Shown in pieces: positions 29,547 to 38,563 of a DNA stretch of 64,000 nt. A model generated the notes under the pieces. The model saw nothing but the letters and a program-made list of their open reading frames with translations. It was not told the origin of the DNA and made no database searches. Origin of the DNA: Rhodanobacter soli (GTDB taxonomy: Bacteria; Pseudomonadota; Gammaproteobacteria; Xanthomonadales; Rhodanobacteraceae); assembly GCF_040548735.1 (NCBI RefSeq), contig NZ_JBEPSD010000001.1:558001-622000 (forward strand), given 5' to 3'. The translations under genes were made by a program, and so were the position numbers. The stretch's first letter is position 1. Every line of letters starts with the position of its first letter.

Positions 29547-30866
29547 ATGCGCGCAAGCCTGACGACCTGGTGGCAAACGGCGGCGATCCTGCTGCTCCTG
29601 CTGTGCGCCCTGAGCGCAAGCGCGGCCACGCCGAAGGGCGACTGGCTGTTGCTGCCCGAGCGCGTGTGGACCGGCAACGGCGACGCTGCGCACAGCGGCT
29701 GGGCGGTGCTGGTGCACGACGGTGCGATCGCCGCGGTGGGCCCCGCCGCGTCGATCCAGGCGCCGCCCGGCGCGCAGCGCGTCGAGCTGCCCGGCGCCAC
29801 GCTCACCCCCGGCCTGATCGACCTGCACTCGCACCTGTTCCTGCATCCGTATAACGAAACGTTGTGGAACGACCAGGTGCTGACCGAGCCGCAGGATTAC
29901 CGCACGCTGGAAGCCGCCGCCCACGCGAAGGCCACGCTGATGGCCGGCTTCACCGCCCTGCGCGACCTCGGCACCGAGGGTGCGGGCTTTGCCGACGTGT
30001 CGATCCAGCGTGCGATCAACGAAGGGTTGATCCCGGGACCGCGGATGTTCGTCGCCACGCGCGCCATCGTCGCCACCGCCAGCTATGGACCGGGGCCGCG
30101 CGGCTTCCGTCCGGATCTCGATCTGCCGCAAGGCGCGCAGCCGGTCAGCGGCGTGGATGCGGCCATCGCCGCCGTGCGCGAGCAAGCCGCCCGCGGCGCC
30201 GACTGGATCAAGCTGTACGCGGACTATCGGGTGGGCCCAGGTGGCGAAACCGCGCCCACCCTCAACCCGGCGGAACTGAAGGCGATCGTCGACACGGCGC
30301 ACCAGATCGGCCGCCCGGTCGCAGCGCACGCGGCCAGCGATGCCGGCGTGCGGATGGCGGTCGAGGCCGGCGTGGACACCATCGAACACGGCTACGGCGC
30401 CAGCGAGGCGACCTTCCGTCTGCTCAAGCAGAAGGGTGTGGCCTATGAACCCACGCTCACCGCGGTCGACGCCACCTCGGAGTATTTCCAGCACTACGTG
30501 CCGGGCAAGTCCGAACCCACGCCTGCCATGAAGGAAGCCGAGCGCGCGTTCCGCACCGCGCTGAAAGTCGGCGTCACCATCGGCAACGGCAGCGACGTGG
30601 GCGTGTTCGCGCACGGCACCAACTGGCGCGAGCCCGCGGCGATGGTACGCGACGGCATGACCCCGGCGCAGGCGCTGCACGCGGCCACCGACGTGGCGGC
30701 GAAGATCCTGCGCCAGTCGCAACACTTCGGCCGCATCGCGCCCGGCATGGCGGCCGACCTCGCCGCGTTCAGCGGCGATCCCAGCACGCAGATCGACGCC
30801 CTGGAGAAACCGGTCTTCGTGATGAAGGACGGCGTTCCCTATCGCACTCCCGACATGACCCCATGA
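29547..30866 (+). CDS. Secreted amidohydrolase, Xaa-Pro dipeptidase/imidazolonepropionase-like
   Basis: This 439-residue metal-dependent hydrolase has a signal peptide (about 1-27, ending ASAAT). Metal ligands of the amidohydrolase fold are visible: DLHSHLFLH near 92-100, the Lys in DWIKLYADYR near 222, HAASDAG near 258, IEHGYG near 279, and the Asp in NGSDVGVFAHG near 352. The substrate is not determined; members of this secreted subgroup cleave dipeptides or cyclic amides. Its last codons overlap the next gene as ATGA. The five-hairpin array lies 23 bp upstream, and there is no strong ribosome binding site. Confidence 0.85.
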   Translation: MRASLTTWWQTAAILLLLLCALSASAATPKGDWLLLPERVWTGNGDAAHSGWAVLVHDGAIAAVGPAASIQAPPGAQRVELPGATLTPGLIDLHSHLFLHPYNETLWNDQVLTEPQDYRTLEAAAHAKATLMAGFTALRDLGTEGAGFADVSIQRAINEGLIPGPRMFVATRAIVATASYGPGPRGFRPDLDLPQGAQPVSGVDAAIAAVREQAARGADWIKLYADYRVGPGGETAPTLNPAELKAIVDTAHQIGRPVAAHAASDAGVRMAVEAGVDTIEHGYGASEATFRLLKQKGVAYEPTLTAVDATSEYFQHYVPGKSEPTPAMKEAERAFRTALKVGVTIGNGSDVGVFAHGTNWREPAAMVRDGMTPAQALHAATDVAAKILRQSQHFGRIAPGMAADLAAFSGDPSTQIDALEKPVFVMKDGVPYRTPDMTP

Positions 30867-31351
30867 CCGATACGTTCCTTATCCGCCCGATCGAGCCATC
30901 CGACAACGCGGCCATGGCCGCGATCATCCGCAGCGTGATGCCCGAGTTCGGCGCCGACGGTCCCGGCTTCGCGATCCACGACACCGAAGTCGACACGATG
31001 TACCAGGCCTACGCGCAACCGCGTTGCAGCTATTTCGTGGTCGAGCGCGACGGCGTGGTGATCGGCGGCGGCGGCATCGCGCCGCTGGAAGGCGGCGAAC
31101 CGGAGGTGTGCGAGCTGCGCAAGATGTACTTCCTGCCCACGGCGCGCGGCATCGGCGCCGGCACGGCGATGATGCAGCGCTGCCTCGACGCGGCGCGCGC
31201 ACACGGCTTCAAGCGCTGCTACCTGGAAACGCTGACCGGCATGGATGCGGCGCAGGCGCTGTACAAGCGCAGCGGTTTCACCGCGCTGTGCAGCGCGATG
31301 GGCGGCACCGGCCACCACGGCTGCGACCGCTACTTCATCCGCGAGCTGTGA
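30863..31351 (+). CDS. GNAT family N-acetyltransferase
   Basis: A 162-residue single-domain GNAT protein. The acetyl-CoA binding loop is LPTARGIGAGTAMMQRCLDAA near 94-114 (RxxGxG/A), followed by KRCYLETLTGMDAAQALYKRSGF, the usual C-terminal motif B region. The substrate is unknown. It starts within the amidohydrolase stop (ATGA), so the two are coupled, and it is followed 9 bp later by a DUF1801 gene. Confidence 0.85.
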   Translation: MTDTFLIRPIEPSDNAAMAAIIRSVMPEFGADGPGFAIHDTEVDTMYQAYAQPRCSYFVVERDGVVIGGGGIAPLEGGEPEVCELRKMYFLPTARGIGAGTAMMQRCLDAARAHGFKRCYLETLTGMDAAQALYKRSGFTALCSAMGGTGHHGCDRYFIREL

Positions 31352-31360
31352 GGTGAGGCG

Positions 31361-31963
31361 ATGGCGAACCACGATCCCCGCGTCGACGCCTACATCGTGA
31401 AATCCGCCAGCTTCGCCCGGCCGATCCTGGAACACCTGCGCGCGCTGGTGCACGAGGCCTGCCCCACGGTGGACGAAAGCCTGAAGTGGGGCATGCCGTT
31501 CTTCAGCTACAAGGGCGCGCCGATGTGCATGATGGCCGCGTTCAAGCAGCACTGCAGCTTCGGCTTCTGGTTGTCGAAGGAAGTCACCGGCGGCAGTGAC
31601 GAGGATGGCATGGGGCAGTTCGGCAAACTCGCCTCGCTGAAGGACCTGCCCCCGGACAGGCAGCTGGCTGCCCACCTGAAGAAGGCGATGGCGCTGAACG
31701 AGGCCGGCGTGAAGAAGGCGCGCCCGAAGGCCGTCGCGAAACCCGCACCGACGCTGCCGGACGATCTGGCCGCCCTGCTCGCGCAGAAGAAACATGCCGC
31801 CGCACGCAAGGCATGGGAGAGCTTCCCACCTGGTGCACAACGCGAGTACGTCGAGTGGATCGCCGAGGCGAAAACCGACGCCACCCGCCAGAAGCGCCTC
31901 GCCACCACCCTGGAATGGCTGGCCGAAGGCAAGCGGCGCAACTGGAAGTACGAGAAATGCTGA
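31361..31963 (+). CDS. DUF1801 / YdeI-OmpD-associated family protein
   Basis: A 200-residue cytosolic protein. The N-terminal DUF1801 domain carries ESLKWGMPFFSYKGAPMCMM near 40-59; the C-terminal part, from PDDLAALLAQKKHAAARKAW to RRNWKY, matches the YdeI/OmdA-type tail (FPPGAQREYVEWIAEAKT). The family's biochemical role is not established. It stands between two acetyltransferase genes on the same strand. Confidence 0.8.
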   Translation: MANHDPRVDAYIVKSASFARPILEHLRALVHEACPTVDESLKWGMPFFSYKGAPMCMMAAFKQHCSFGFWLSKEVTGGSDEDGMGQFGKLASLKDLPPDRQLAAHLKKAMALNEAGVKKARPKAVAKPAPTLPDDLAALLAQKKHAAARKAWESFPPGAQREYVEWIAEAKTDATRQKRLATTLEWLAEGKRRNWKYEKC

Positions 31964-31973
31964 GAGCCCGTTC

Positions 31974-32549
31974 ATGATCCGCACCGCCCGCGACGAAGAC
32001 GCCGCCGCCATCCATGCGATCTACGCCCCCTCGGTCAGCACCGGCGTGGCCACCTTCGAGACCGAACTGCCCGGCGTGGACGCGATGCGCGGACGCATCC
32101 ACACGCGCCTGCAGCACTACCCGTGGCTGGTGTGGGAAGACGCCGGCGAGGTGCTGGCCTACGCCTACGCCGGGCGCTTCCGCGAGCGCGCCGCGTACGA
32201 CTGGATCGCCGAAACCTCGATCTATGTGCACGCCGATGCGCAGCGCCGCGGCATCGCGCGCCGGCTCTACGGTGTGCTGCTGGACGTGATGCGGCTGCAA
32301 GGCCTCACCCAAGCGGTTGGCGTGATCACCCTGCCCGGCAGCGCCAGCGTGGCGATGCACGAGGCGATGGGCTTCACTTCCGCCGGCGTATGGCGCCAGT
32401 GCGGCTACAAATTGGGGCAATGGTGGGACGTGGGGGTGTGGCAGAAGGAGCTGCAGGCTGCGGCGAATCCGCCCATGGCCGTCACGCCGTTCCCGCACTT
32501 GCCGTCGGCGCCGTTGCAGGAATTGCTGGAAAAACACCGGAGCGCGTAG
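31974..32549 (+). CDS. GNAT acetyltransferase, phosphinothricin-acetyltransferase-like
   Basis: A 191-residue protein starting MIRTARDEDAAAIHAIYAP. It has the PAT-subfamily features STGVATFETELP, AETSIYVHADAQRRGIARRLY (acetyl-CoA loop) and HEAMGFTSAGVWRQCGYKLGQWWDVGVWQ. Close family members acetylate L-amino-acid analogues or methionine sulfone-type compounds; the true substrate here is unknown. It follows the DUF1801 gene after 10 bp. Its stop codon lies inside the left arm of a long palindrome. Confidence 0.87.
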   Translation: MIRTARDEDAAAIHAIYAPSVSTGVATFETELPGVDAMRGRIHTRLQHYPWLVWEDAGEVLAYAYAGRFRERAAYDWIAETSIYVHADAQRRGIARRLYGVLLDVMRLQGLTQAVGVITLPGSASVAMHEAMGFTSAGVWRQCGYKLGQWWDVGVWQKELQAAANPPMAVTPFPHLPSAPLQELLEKHRSA

Positions 32550-32626
32550 GGCGGGCACTGCCCGCCGGCTCTGGTTCTTCGGCGTCGAAACGAAGAGCGG
32601 CGGGCACTGCCCGCCCTACGCGCTCC
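32539..32626. repeat. Long near-perfect inverted repeat with GGGCGGGCA units
   Basis: Two 29-bp arms (32539-32567 and 32598-32626) are inverted copies differing only at the centre of their internal GGGCACTGCCC palindromes. A 30-bp spacer separates them. The left arm overlaps the end of the acetyltransferase gene. A related GGGCGGGCACTG unit is at about 15199. Confidence 0.8.
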
Positions 32627-32653
32627 TACCAGGGACGCGGCGGATTGCCTTGC

Positions 32654-32689
32654 AAAAAAAAGGCGTGCCCGCTGTTGCGGGCACGCCTT
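32654..32689 (-). terminator. Terminator of the RcnB-like gene
   Basis: A 13-bp stem AAGGCGTGCCCGC / GCGGGCACGCCTT with a 4-nt loop, followed on the minus strand by a run of eight Ts. Confidence 0.9.
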
Positions 32690-32710
32690 CATGCATCAAG
32701 CGCCAGCCGG

Positions 32711-33184
32711 CTACTGGTTGAGCAGCAGGTCGACGATCACGCCGGTGGCGATCGCCACCAGCAGGAAGTCGCCGTTGTCGCTGCGTACCCAGTGATAGCC
32801 ACGTGGCGGTTCGCGCAGGCGGTCGCGGCGCCAGTCGGTCACCACGTAGCGGGTGCGGTATTCCACCGGCAGGTAACCGCCGCGCTTGTACCAGCCCTCG
32901 TGACGGCCGCGATCGTGCCAGCTCTTGTAGCGGCCATAGGCATGGCCCGGGGGACCATCGTCGCGCACATAGCGGCGGCCGCGGTCATCACGGTAACCAT
33001 CGTCACGCTGGTGCCGGTCGCGGTCGCGGTCATGGCCATTGCCACGGTCGCCGTCGTCCTGCCCATACCCCTTGTCGTCGTGACCGTGTCCACGGCCGTG
33101 ACCGTTGCCCTGCGCCAGCACGGAGCCACTGGCCAGCATCAGCATCGCACCCAACACGGCAGACAGACTCAGTAGCTTCTTCAT
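32711..33184 (-). CDS. RcnB family periplasmic protein
   Basis: A 157-residue exported protein with a signal peptide (about 1-22, ending SVLAQ) and a striking His/Asp/Gly/Arg-rich segment (about 23-75) that may bind metal. The C-terminal RcnB-like domain follows: YKRGGYLPVEYRTRYVVTDW, then LREPPRGYHWVRSDNGDFLLVAI. E. coli RcnB modulates nickel/cobalt export; here the role is inferred from family only. The start has GGGGAG 7 bases upstream; the reading frame is open further upstream but lacks a signal peptide there. The gene is monocistronic with its own terminator. Confidence 0.8.
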   Translation of the reverse strand: MKKLLSLSAVLGAMLMLASGSVLAQGNGHGRGHGHDDKGYGQDDGDRGNGHDRDRDRHQRDDGYRDDRGRRYVRDDGPPGHAYGRYKSWHDRGRHEGWYKRGGYLPVEYRTRYVVTDWRRDRLREPPRGYHWVRSDNGDFLLVAIATGVIVDLLLNQ

Positions 33185-33392
33185 GCATTGCTCCCCACTG
33201 TTGATGGATTGGTTCCGCCGGGCCACTCCCGGTACTGACCGGCTCGCGCCGGCGGTTCGAGGCCACGATGGCCGCCGTTACCACAACGCGGCGTGAATTC
33301 GCTGCCATGGCAGGTTTCGCGTTCAGCCTGCAGCCGTGCGCGCCGGTCGGCTACCATGGCGGCTTTTCGGCACTGGCTATCAAGGATTCCCC

Positions 33393-34160
33393 ATGCAGCT
33401 CGATCAGGTCAAGGCAATCGTCACCGGCGGCGCTTCCGGTCTCGGCCACGCGGTGGCGCAGCACATCGTCGCCCACGGCGGCCAGGTCGCGCTGTTCGAC
33501 GTCAACGAGGACAAGGGCCAGGCCGCCGCGAAGGAACTGGGCGACGCCGCGCGTTTCTTCCGCACCGACGTCACCTCCGAGGAAGGCGTGGCCACCAATG
33601 TCGCCGCCGCACACCATGCGATGGGCGGCCTGAACGTGGTGATGAACTGCGCCGGCATCCTCGGCGCCGGCCGCGTGCTGGGCAAGGAAGGCCCGATGCC
33701 GCTGGGCAACTTCGCCACCACGGTGATGGTGAACCTGGTCGGCAGCTTCAACGTGGCCAAGGCCGGCGCGGCGCTGATGCAGGGCAACGAGGCGGGCGAG
33801 GACGGCGAGCGCGGCGTGATCATCAACACCGCCAGCGTCGCGGCCTACGAAGGGCAGATCGGCCAGGCCGCGTATTCCGCCTCCAAGGGCGGCGTGGTCG
33901 GCATGACCCTGCCGATGGCGCGCGAGCTGGCACGCTTCGGCATCCGCGTGGCGACGATCGCGCCGGGCATCTTCTGGACTCCGATGGTCGACAGCATGTC
34001 CGAGGCCGTGCAGCAGTCGCTGAGCGCCTCGATCCCGTTCCCCTCGCGGCTGGGCCAGCCGGCCGAGTTCGCCGCGACGGTCGCCTTCATCCTCGGCAAC
34101 CGCTACATCAACGGCGAGACGATCCGCCTCGACGGCGCGGTGCGGCTGCAGCCGAAGTAA
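33393..34160 (+). CDS. Short-chain dehydrogenase, 3-hydroxyacyl-CoA dehydrogenase type II-like
   Basis: A 255-residue SDR starting MQLDQVKAIVTGGASGLG. The cofactor motif TGGASGLGHAVA is at 10-21, Asp at the end of beta-2 (LFDVNED) indicates NAD(H), NCAGI is near 90, and the catalytic Ser-Tyr-Lys lies in NTASVAAYEGQIGQAAYSASK. The extended loop after NCAGI and the GIFWTPMV segment resemble HSD17B10-type 3-hydroxy-2-methylbutyryl-CoA dehydrogenases, active in isoleucine and fatty acid breakdown. The substrate is not proved. Confidence 0.82.
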   Translation: MQLDQVKAIVTGGASGLGHAVAQHIVAHGGQVALFDVNEDKGQAAAKELGDAARFFRTDVTSEEGVATNVAAAHHAMGGLNVVMNCAGILGAGRVLGKEGPMPLGNFATTVMVNLVGSFNVAKAGAALMQGNEAGEDGERGVIINTASVAAYEGQIGQAAYSASKGGVVGMTLPMARELARFGIRVATIAPGIFWTPMVDSMSEAVQQSLSASIPFPSRLGQPAEFAATVAFILGNRYINGETIRLDGAVRLQPK

Positions 34161-34199
34161 TCTTCCCGTTTCCAACCCCACTCCATACGAATCCATCGC

Positions 34200-34763
34200 A
34201 TGAAAGCTTCCGACGTCAAGAAAGGCAACGTGGTCGAGCACGACGGCACCGTCTACCAGGTACGCGACATCGAGCGCAGTTCGCCGAGTGCGCGTGGCGG
34301 CAACGTCACCTTCCGCTTCACCCTGTACACGATCCCCGGCGGGCGCAAGTATGACCTCAGCCTGCGTGCCGAAGACGAGCTGCGCGAGATGGACCTGGTG
34401 CGCCGTGCCGCCAACTTCTCCTACATGGACGACGGCGCGTTCGTGTTCATGGACGCCGAGGATTACACCCAGTACCCGCTGTCGCCGGAACTGGTGGGCG
34501 ACAACGCCGGCTACATCGTCGAAGGCGTCGAGGGCTACTACGTGCAGCTGATCGACGACGCGCCGGTCGGCCTGCAGGTGCCGACCAGCGTGGTGCTGAC
34601 GGTGGTCGACACCGCGCCGGAAATGAAGGGCTCCAGCGCCACCAAGCGCACCAAGCCGGCCAAGCTCGATACCGGCATCGAAATCCAGGTGCCCGAGTAC
34701 ATCAGCAACGACGAGAAGGTGTGGGTGAACACGCTCACCGGCGAGTTCGCTGGCAGAGCCTGA
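34200..34763 (+). CDS. efpL: Elongation factor P-like protein EfpL (YeiP)
   Basis: A 187-residue EF-P paralogue with the three-domain architecture: KOW-like N-domain [21 protein letters not shown], then [21 protein letters not shown] and the C-terminal [22 protein letters not shown]. The tip loop is SPSARGGN with Arg32 where EF-P has the modified Lys34, which is the hallmark of EfpL. EfpL relieves ribosome stalling at proline-containing and other difficult motifs without modification. A true EF-P is encoded at 62776-63354, so both paralogues occur in this window. Confidence 0.92.
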   Translation: MKASDVKKGNVVEHDGTVYQVRDIERSSPSARGGNVTFRFTLYTIPGGRKYDLSLRAEDELREMDLVRRAANFSYMDDGAFVFMDAEDYTQYPLSPELVGDNAGYIVEGVEGYYVQLIDDAPVGLQVPTSVVLTVVDTAPEMKGSSATKRTKPAKLDTGIEIQVPEYISNDEKVWVNTLTGEFAGRA

Positions 34764-34832
34764 GAGCAGGAGTGAGTGAAGAGGCGTGAGAAACGAGTGG
34801 TTTTGTCATACTCGACTCTCACTCCTCGACAC
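34762..34832. repeat. GAGTGAG-type inverted repeat (copy 2)
   Basis: GAGAGCAGGAGTGAGTGAAG on the left and CTCTCACTCCTC on the right form an imperfect stem around AGAAACGAGTGGTTTTGTC. It begins at the efpL stop codon and ends just before the FUSC gene. Confidence 0.6.
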
Positions 34833-34846
34833 CAACTTCCAGCCCC

Positions 34847-36943
34847 ATGCCCCCCAGCGGTTATTCGCTACGCGCCCATGCGATCGAGAGCCTGACCGAC
34901 ATCAAGCGGCCGGACGTGCCGCTGCGGGTGGTGCTGCGCAATACCGCGGCGGTGATCCTGCCGCTGGCCGTGGGCATGGCGACCGGCCATCCGCAGATCG
35001 GCCTGGGCGTGGCGGCCGGTGCGCTGGACACGATGTTCTCCGACCAGCCCGGGCCGTATCGCCAGCGCATGCGGCAACTGCTGCTGGCGTCGCTGGCGGC
35101 CGGTCTCGCCGCGCTGGTGGGTTTTCTGATCGGCGGCCAGTTGCTGCCGATCCTTCTCGCTACCGCCGCCTGCGGTTTCTTCGGCGGCATGCTGGTGGTA
35201 TTCGGCGCGGATACCGCGCGGGTCGGCATGACCAGCATGATCCTGCTGGTGATCACCGCGTCGACGCCGACGTCGCTGGGCCATGCGCTCGGCGGCGCCG
35301 CGCTGATCTTCGCCGGCGGCATGCTGCTCACCGCGTTTTCGCTGGCGGCGTGGCCGCTGCAGCGCTACTGGCCGGAGCGCATCGAGCTGGCGCGGGTGTA
35401 CGCCGGGCTGGCCGCACTGGCCCGCGAACAGGCGCATGACGATGCCGAGGTGCCGGCGCTGACCGAGGCGATGACCAGCCTGCAGCGCACCTTGCTGGGC
35501 CGCCATCGCGCGCACGGCCGCGCGATGGAAGCCTTCGGCGTACTGCTGGAGCTGGCCGAGCGGATTAGGCTGGAGCTCACCGCGATGACCGAGCTGCATG
35601 CCAACCCCGCCATCCACGCGATGTTCCGCGACGACGCCGCGCGCGTGCTGGCGGCGATCGCCGAGGCACTGCAGCAGGGCGACCCGCCCGAGCGGGCCGA
35701 CCGCGCGCTGCAGACCCTGCGCGCCAGCGAGCGCGCCCTGCTCGACGGCGGCGGCGACGCCGACGGCCTGGCCGCGCACATCCATGCGCTGGCCGGCCAG
35801 CTGGCCGCTGCGGTGCGCAACGCCGACTGGGCCGGCAGCCGCGGCGAACTGCGCGCCAGCGCGGCGGAAACCCGGCTGCCGACGTCACTGCGCAGCAGCT
35901 CCACCTGGGCCACCCTGCGCGCCAACCTCACGCCGCGTTCGGTGGCGTTCCGTCACGCCGTGCGCATGGCGGTCTGCCTCAGCGCGGCGCTGTGGATCTC
36001 GCGCCTGCTGCACCTGCCGCACGGCTACTGGCTGCCGATGACCGCGGCGATCGTGCTGCGCCCGGACTTCGCCGCCACCTTCAACTTCGGCCTGCTGCGC
36101 GTGCTCGGCACGGTGCTGGGGCTGGTGCTCACCACGGTGCTGCTGCACATCACGCCGGACGAACCGTGGGCGCACCTGGCGCTGATGGCGGTGCTGTGCA
36201 TGGCGTTCCGCTACCTGGCCGGTGCGCATTACGGCATCGCGGTGGCGACGCTGACCGGCACCGTGGTGATCCTGCTGTCGTTCGAAGGCGTCAGCCCCGG
36301 CCTGGCGGTGTCGGACCGGGTGCTCAACACCGCGCTCGGCTGCGGCATGGCCCTGCTCGCCTACGTGGCCTGGCCGACCTGGGAGCGCGGCCGCGCCCGC
36401 GCCGCACTGGCGGTGATGCTGGATGCCTACGCCAGTTACCTGCGCGCCCTGGCGCAACCCGACCGAGGCGGCAACCGCAACGACACCCGCACCGCGGCGC
36501 GCACCGCCCGCACCAATGCGCAAGCCTCGATCGACCGCATGCGCACCGAGCCGGCCACGCCGCCGGAACTGCTGGCGCTGGCCCGCGCGCTGTTCGCCAA
36601 CGGCAACCGCCTGGCGCGCACCGCGATGGCCCTGGAAGCCACCCTCGACGATCTCGCCACGCTGCCCGCGGCGGACGCCATCGGCCGTTTCGTCGAGCAC
36701 AACGCCGACGCCGTGCAGGCCATCGCCACGGCGTTGCGCGAACGGCAGCCGCTGGGCGCCCTGCCCGAGCTGCGCGCCATGCAGCGCGAGCTGGTCACCT
36801 CGATGCAGGAGGTCGGCGACCGCGCCGCACTCGAGCTGCTGGCACGCATCAGCGACCGGCTGGTCGACAACGTCGACACGCTGGCCCACGTGACGAAACG
36901 CGGCCTGTCGGAGCCCGCCGCCGCGGAACCGCCGCCGGCGTAA
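34847..36943 (+). CDS. FUSC family inner-membrane transporter (YccS/AaeB-like)
   Basis: A 698-residue membrane protein with two blocks of hydrophobic helices (about 25-180 and 370-505) separated by soluble helical regions, the duplicated layout of FUSC/aromatic-acid exporter proteins. Recognisable stretches are VLRNTAAVILPLAVGMATGHPQ near the N-terminus and RMAVCLSAALWI...GYWLPMTAAIVLRPDF...TFNFGLLRVLGTVLG in the second block. It probably exports aromatic or other organic acids; no substrate can be assigned. No periplasmic adaptor gene lies beside it. Confidence 0.83.
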   Translation: MPPSGYSLRAHAIESLTDIKRPDVPLRVVLRNTAAVILPLAVGMATGHPQIGLGVAAGALDTMFSDQPGPYRQRMRQLLLASLAAGLAALVGFLIGGQLLPILLATAACGFFGGMLVVFGADTARVGMTSMILLVITASTPTSLGHALGGAALIFAGGMLLTAFSLAAWPLQRYWPERIELARVYAGLAALAREQAHDDAEVPALTEAMTSLQRTLLGRHRAHGRAMEAFGVLLELAERIRLELTAMTELHANPAIHAMFRDDAARVLAAIAEALQQGDPPERADRALQTLRASERALLDGGGDADGLAAHIHALAGQLAAAVRNADWAGSRGELRASAAETRLPTSLRSSSTWATLRANLTPRSVAFRHAVRMAVCLSAALWISRLLHLPHGYWLPMTAAIVLRPDFAATFNFGLLRVLGTVLGLVLTTVLLHITPDEPWAHLALMAVLCMAFRYLAGAHYGIAVATLTGTVVILLSFEGVSPGLAVSDRVLNTALGCGMALLAYVAWPTWERGRARAALAVMLDAYASYLRALAQPDRGGNRNDTRTAARTARTNAQASIDRMRTEPATPPELLALARALFANGNRLARTAMALEATLDDLATLPAADAIGRFVEHNADAVQAIATALRERQPLGALPELRAMQRELVTSMQEVGDRAALELLARISDRLVDNVDTLAHVTKRGLSEPAAAEPPPA

Positions 36944-37006
36944 GCCGCGCCGCACCATGTGCGGGCGCAACGCGACGCCACCGTGCGGAGGTTTTACACT
37001 GCACGG

Positions 37007-38041
37007 ATGCTCAAGATCGATACCCACGCGCACATCCTGCCCCGCGACTGGCCGAACCTGGCGGCCAAGTACGGCGACGACCGCTTCCCGGTGATGACCC
37101 ATACCGACGGGCGCCACCGCATCTACAAGGACAGCCGGTTCTTCCGCGAAGTGTGGGATTCGGCGTTCGACCCGCAGACGCGCATCGACGACTACGCCCG
37201 CTTCGGCGTCGACGTGCAGGTGATCTCCACCGTGCCGGTGCTGTTCTCGTACTGGGCGCCGGGCCACCAGGCACTGGAGCTGCATCGCCATCTGAACGAC
37301 CACATGGCCGGCATCTGCCGCGACTTCCCGCGCCACTACGCCGGCATCGGTACGGTGCCGCTGCAGGCGCCGCAGCTGGCCGTGCGCGAACTGGAACGCT
37401 GCATCGACGAGCTGGGCCTGCAGGGCGTGCAGATCGGCTCGCACTGCGGCGACTGGAACCTGGATGCGCCGGAACTGTTCCCGTTCTTCGAAGCCGCCGC
37501 CGATCTCGGCGCCGCGGTGCTGGTGCACCCGTGGGACATGATGGGCATGGCCAGCATGCCGAAGTACTGGATGCCGTGGCTGGTCGGCATGCCCGCCGAA
37601 CAGTCGCGCGCCGCCTGCTGCCTGGTATTCGGCGGCGTGATGGAGCGGCTGCCGAAGCTGCGCGTGATGCTGGCGCACGGCGGCGGCAGCTTCCCCTCGA
37701 CGATCGGCCGCATCGAACACGGCTTCCGCATGCGGCCGGACCTGGTCGCCACCGATAACCCGCGCAACCCGCGCGAGTACCTCAAGCGCTTCTACTTCGA
37801 CTCCTGCGTGCACGACGACCAGGCGCTGCGCTATCTGCTGGATGTGACGGGCGCCCACCAGGTGATGCTCGGCACCGACTATCCTTTCCCGCTGGGGGAG
37901 CAGGAACCCGGCAGCGGCATCGAGGCGCTGGGCCTTGACGAAGCCGACCGCGCACGGCTGTTCCACGGCACGGCGCTGGAATGGCTGGGCCTGCCCCGCC
38001 ACCGCTTCGCCCCCGATCCCCTTCCGAAGGAACCCGCATGA
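37007..38041 (+). CDS. 2-amino-3-carboxymuconate-6-semialdehyde decarboxylase (ACMSD)
   Basis: A 344-residue amidohydrolase-fold decarboxylase of the kynurenine pathway that removes CO2 from ACMS, steering tryptophan carbon away from quinolinate. The zinc ligands are visible: IDTHAHILP at 4-12, LVHPWDMMGM near 166-175 and the Asp in LGTDYPFPLG near 286-295. The start MLKIDTHAHILP is the family start; the frame is open a little further upstream. Its stop overlaps the next gene as ATGA, and kynU follows 0.65 kb later, supporting the pathway assignment. Confidence 0.93.
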   Translation: MLKIDTHAHILPRDWPNLAAKYGDDRFPVMTHTDGRHRIYKDSRFFREVWDSAFDPQTRIDDYARFGVDVQVISTVPVLFSYWAPGHQALELHRHLNDHMAGICRDFPRHYAGIGTVPLQAPQLAVRELERCIDELGLQGVQIGSHCGDWNLDAPELFPFFEAAADLGAAVLVHPWDMMGMASMPKYWMPWLVGMPAEQSRAACCLVFGGVMERLPKLRVMLAHGGGSFPSTIGRIEHGFRMRPDLVATDNPRNPREYLKRFYFDSCVHDDQALRYLLDVTGAHQVMLGTDYPFPLGEQEPGSGIEALGLDEADRARLFHGTALEWLGLPRHRFAPDPLPKEPA

Positions 38042-38556
38042 GCTTCCTGCGCACCACCACCCTCGCGATCGCCTTCGCCACCGCCCTGCTGGCCGGCGGC
38101 GCGCATGCCGCCGACGTCAGCATGGCCGACGGCAGCGTCCACTTCAGCACGCCGGACAACTGGCTCGGCATCATGGAAACCCAGGGCGACCCCGAAGCCC
38201 GCGTGTTCCAGGTGCCTGATCCCTCGCCCACCGGCAAGAACAGCCTCGCCCGCGTCACCGTCACGGTGAAGCAGGTGGCCGACGTCAACGGCTTCAACCA
38301 GTACCGCAGCGAAGCCACCGCGAAGGCCATGGCGCTGCCCGGCTACAAGGCCGCCGCGGTGCCGCCGAGCCCGAACAGCAACATCTATACCGCGCAGGAA
38401 AACGCCACCGGCTTCAACTACACCGAGCACTACTGGTTCAAGAACGGCCACGCGATCCAGCTGCGCTGCGTGCGCCCCAGCCAGACCGAAGCCGGCGCCG
38501 AGTGGAAGGCCGCCTTCGACAAGGGCTGCGAAGCGATTGCTGCGCAACTGAAGTAA
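38038..38556 (+). CDS. Exported protein of unknown function
   Basis: A 172-residue protein with a clear signal peptide (1-23, MSFLRTTTLAIAFATALLAG then GAHAAD). The mature part has no motif I recognise; it includes a single Cys pair (RCVRPS and KGCEAI) near the C-terminus that could form a disulfide. The start codon overlaps the ACMSD stop (ATGA), so it is coupled to kynurenine catabolism genes, but no role follows from that. Confidence 0.8.
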   Translation: MSFLRTTTLAIAFATALLAGGAHAADVSMADGSVHFSTPDNWLGIMETQGDPEARVFQVPDPSPTGKNSLARVTVTVKQVADVNGFNQYRSEATAKAMALPGYKAAAVPPSPNSNIYTAQENATGFNYTEHYWFKNGHAIQLRCVRPSQTEAGAEWKAAFDKGCEAIAAQLK

Positions 38557-38563
38557 GTCACCT

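Noticed and set aside
31974-32549. Herbicide (phosphinothricin) resistance role for the PAT-like acetyltransferase
   Set aside because: Most members of this subfamily acetylate other amino-acid analogues; no sequence feature shows phosphinothricin activity.
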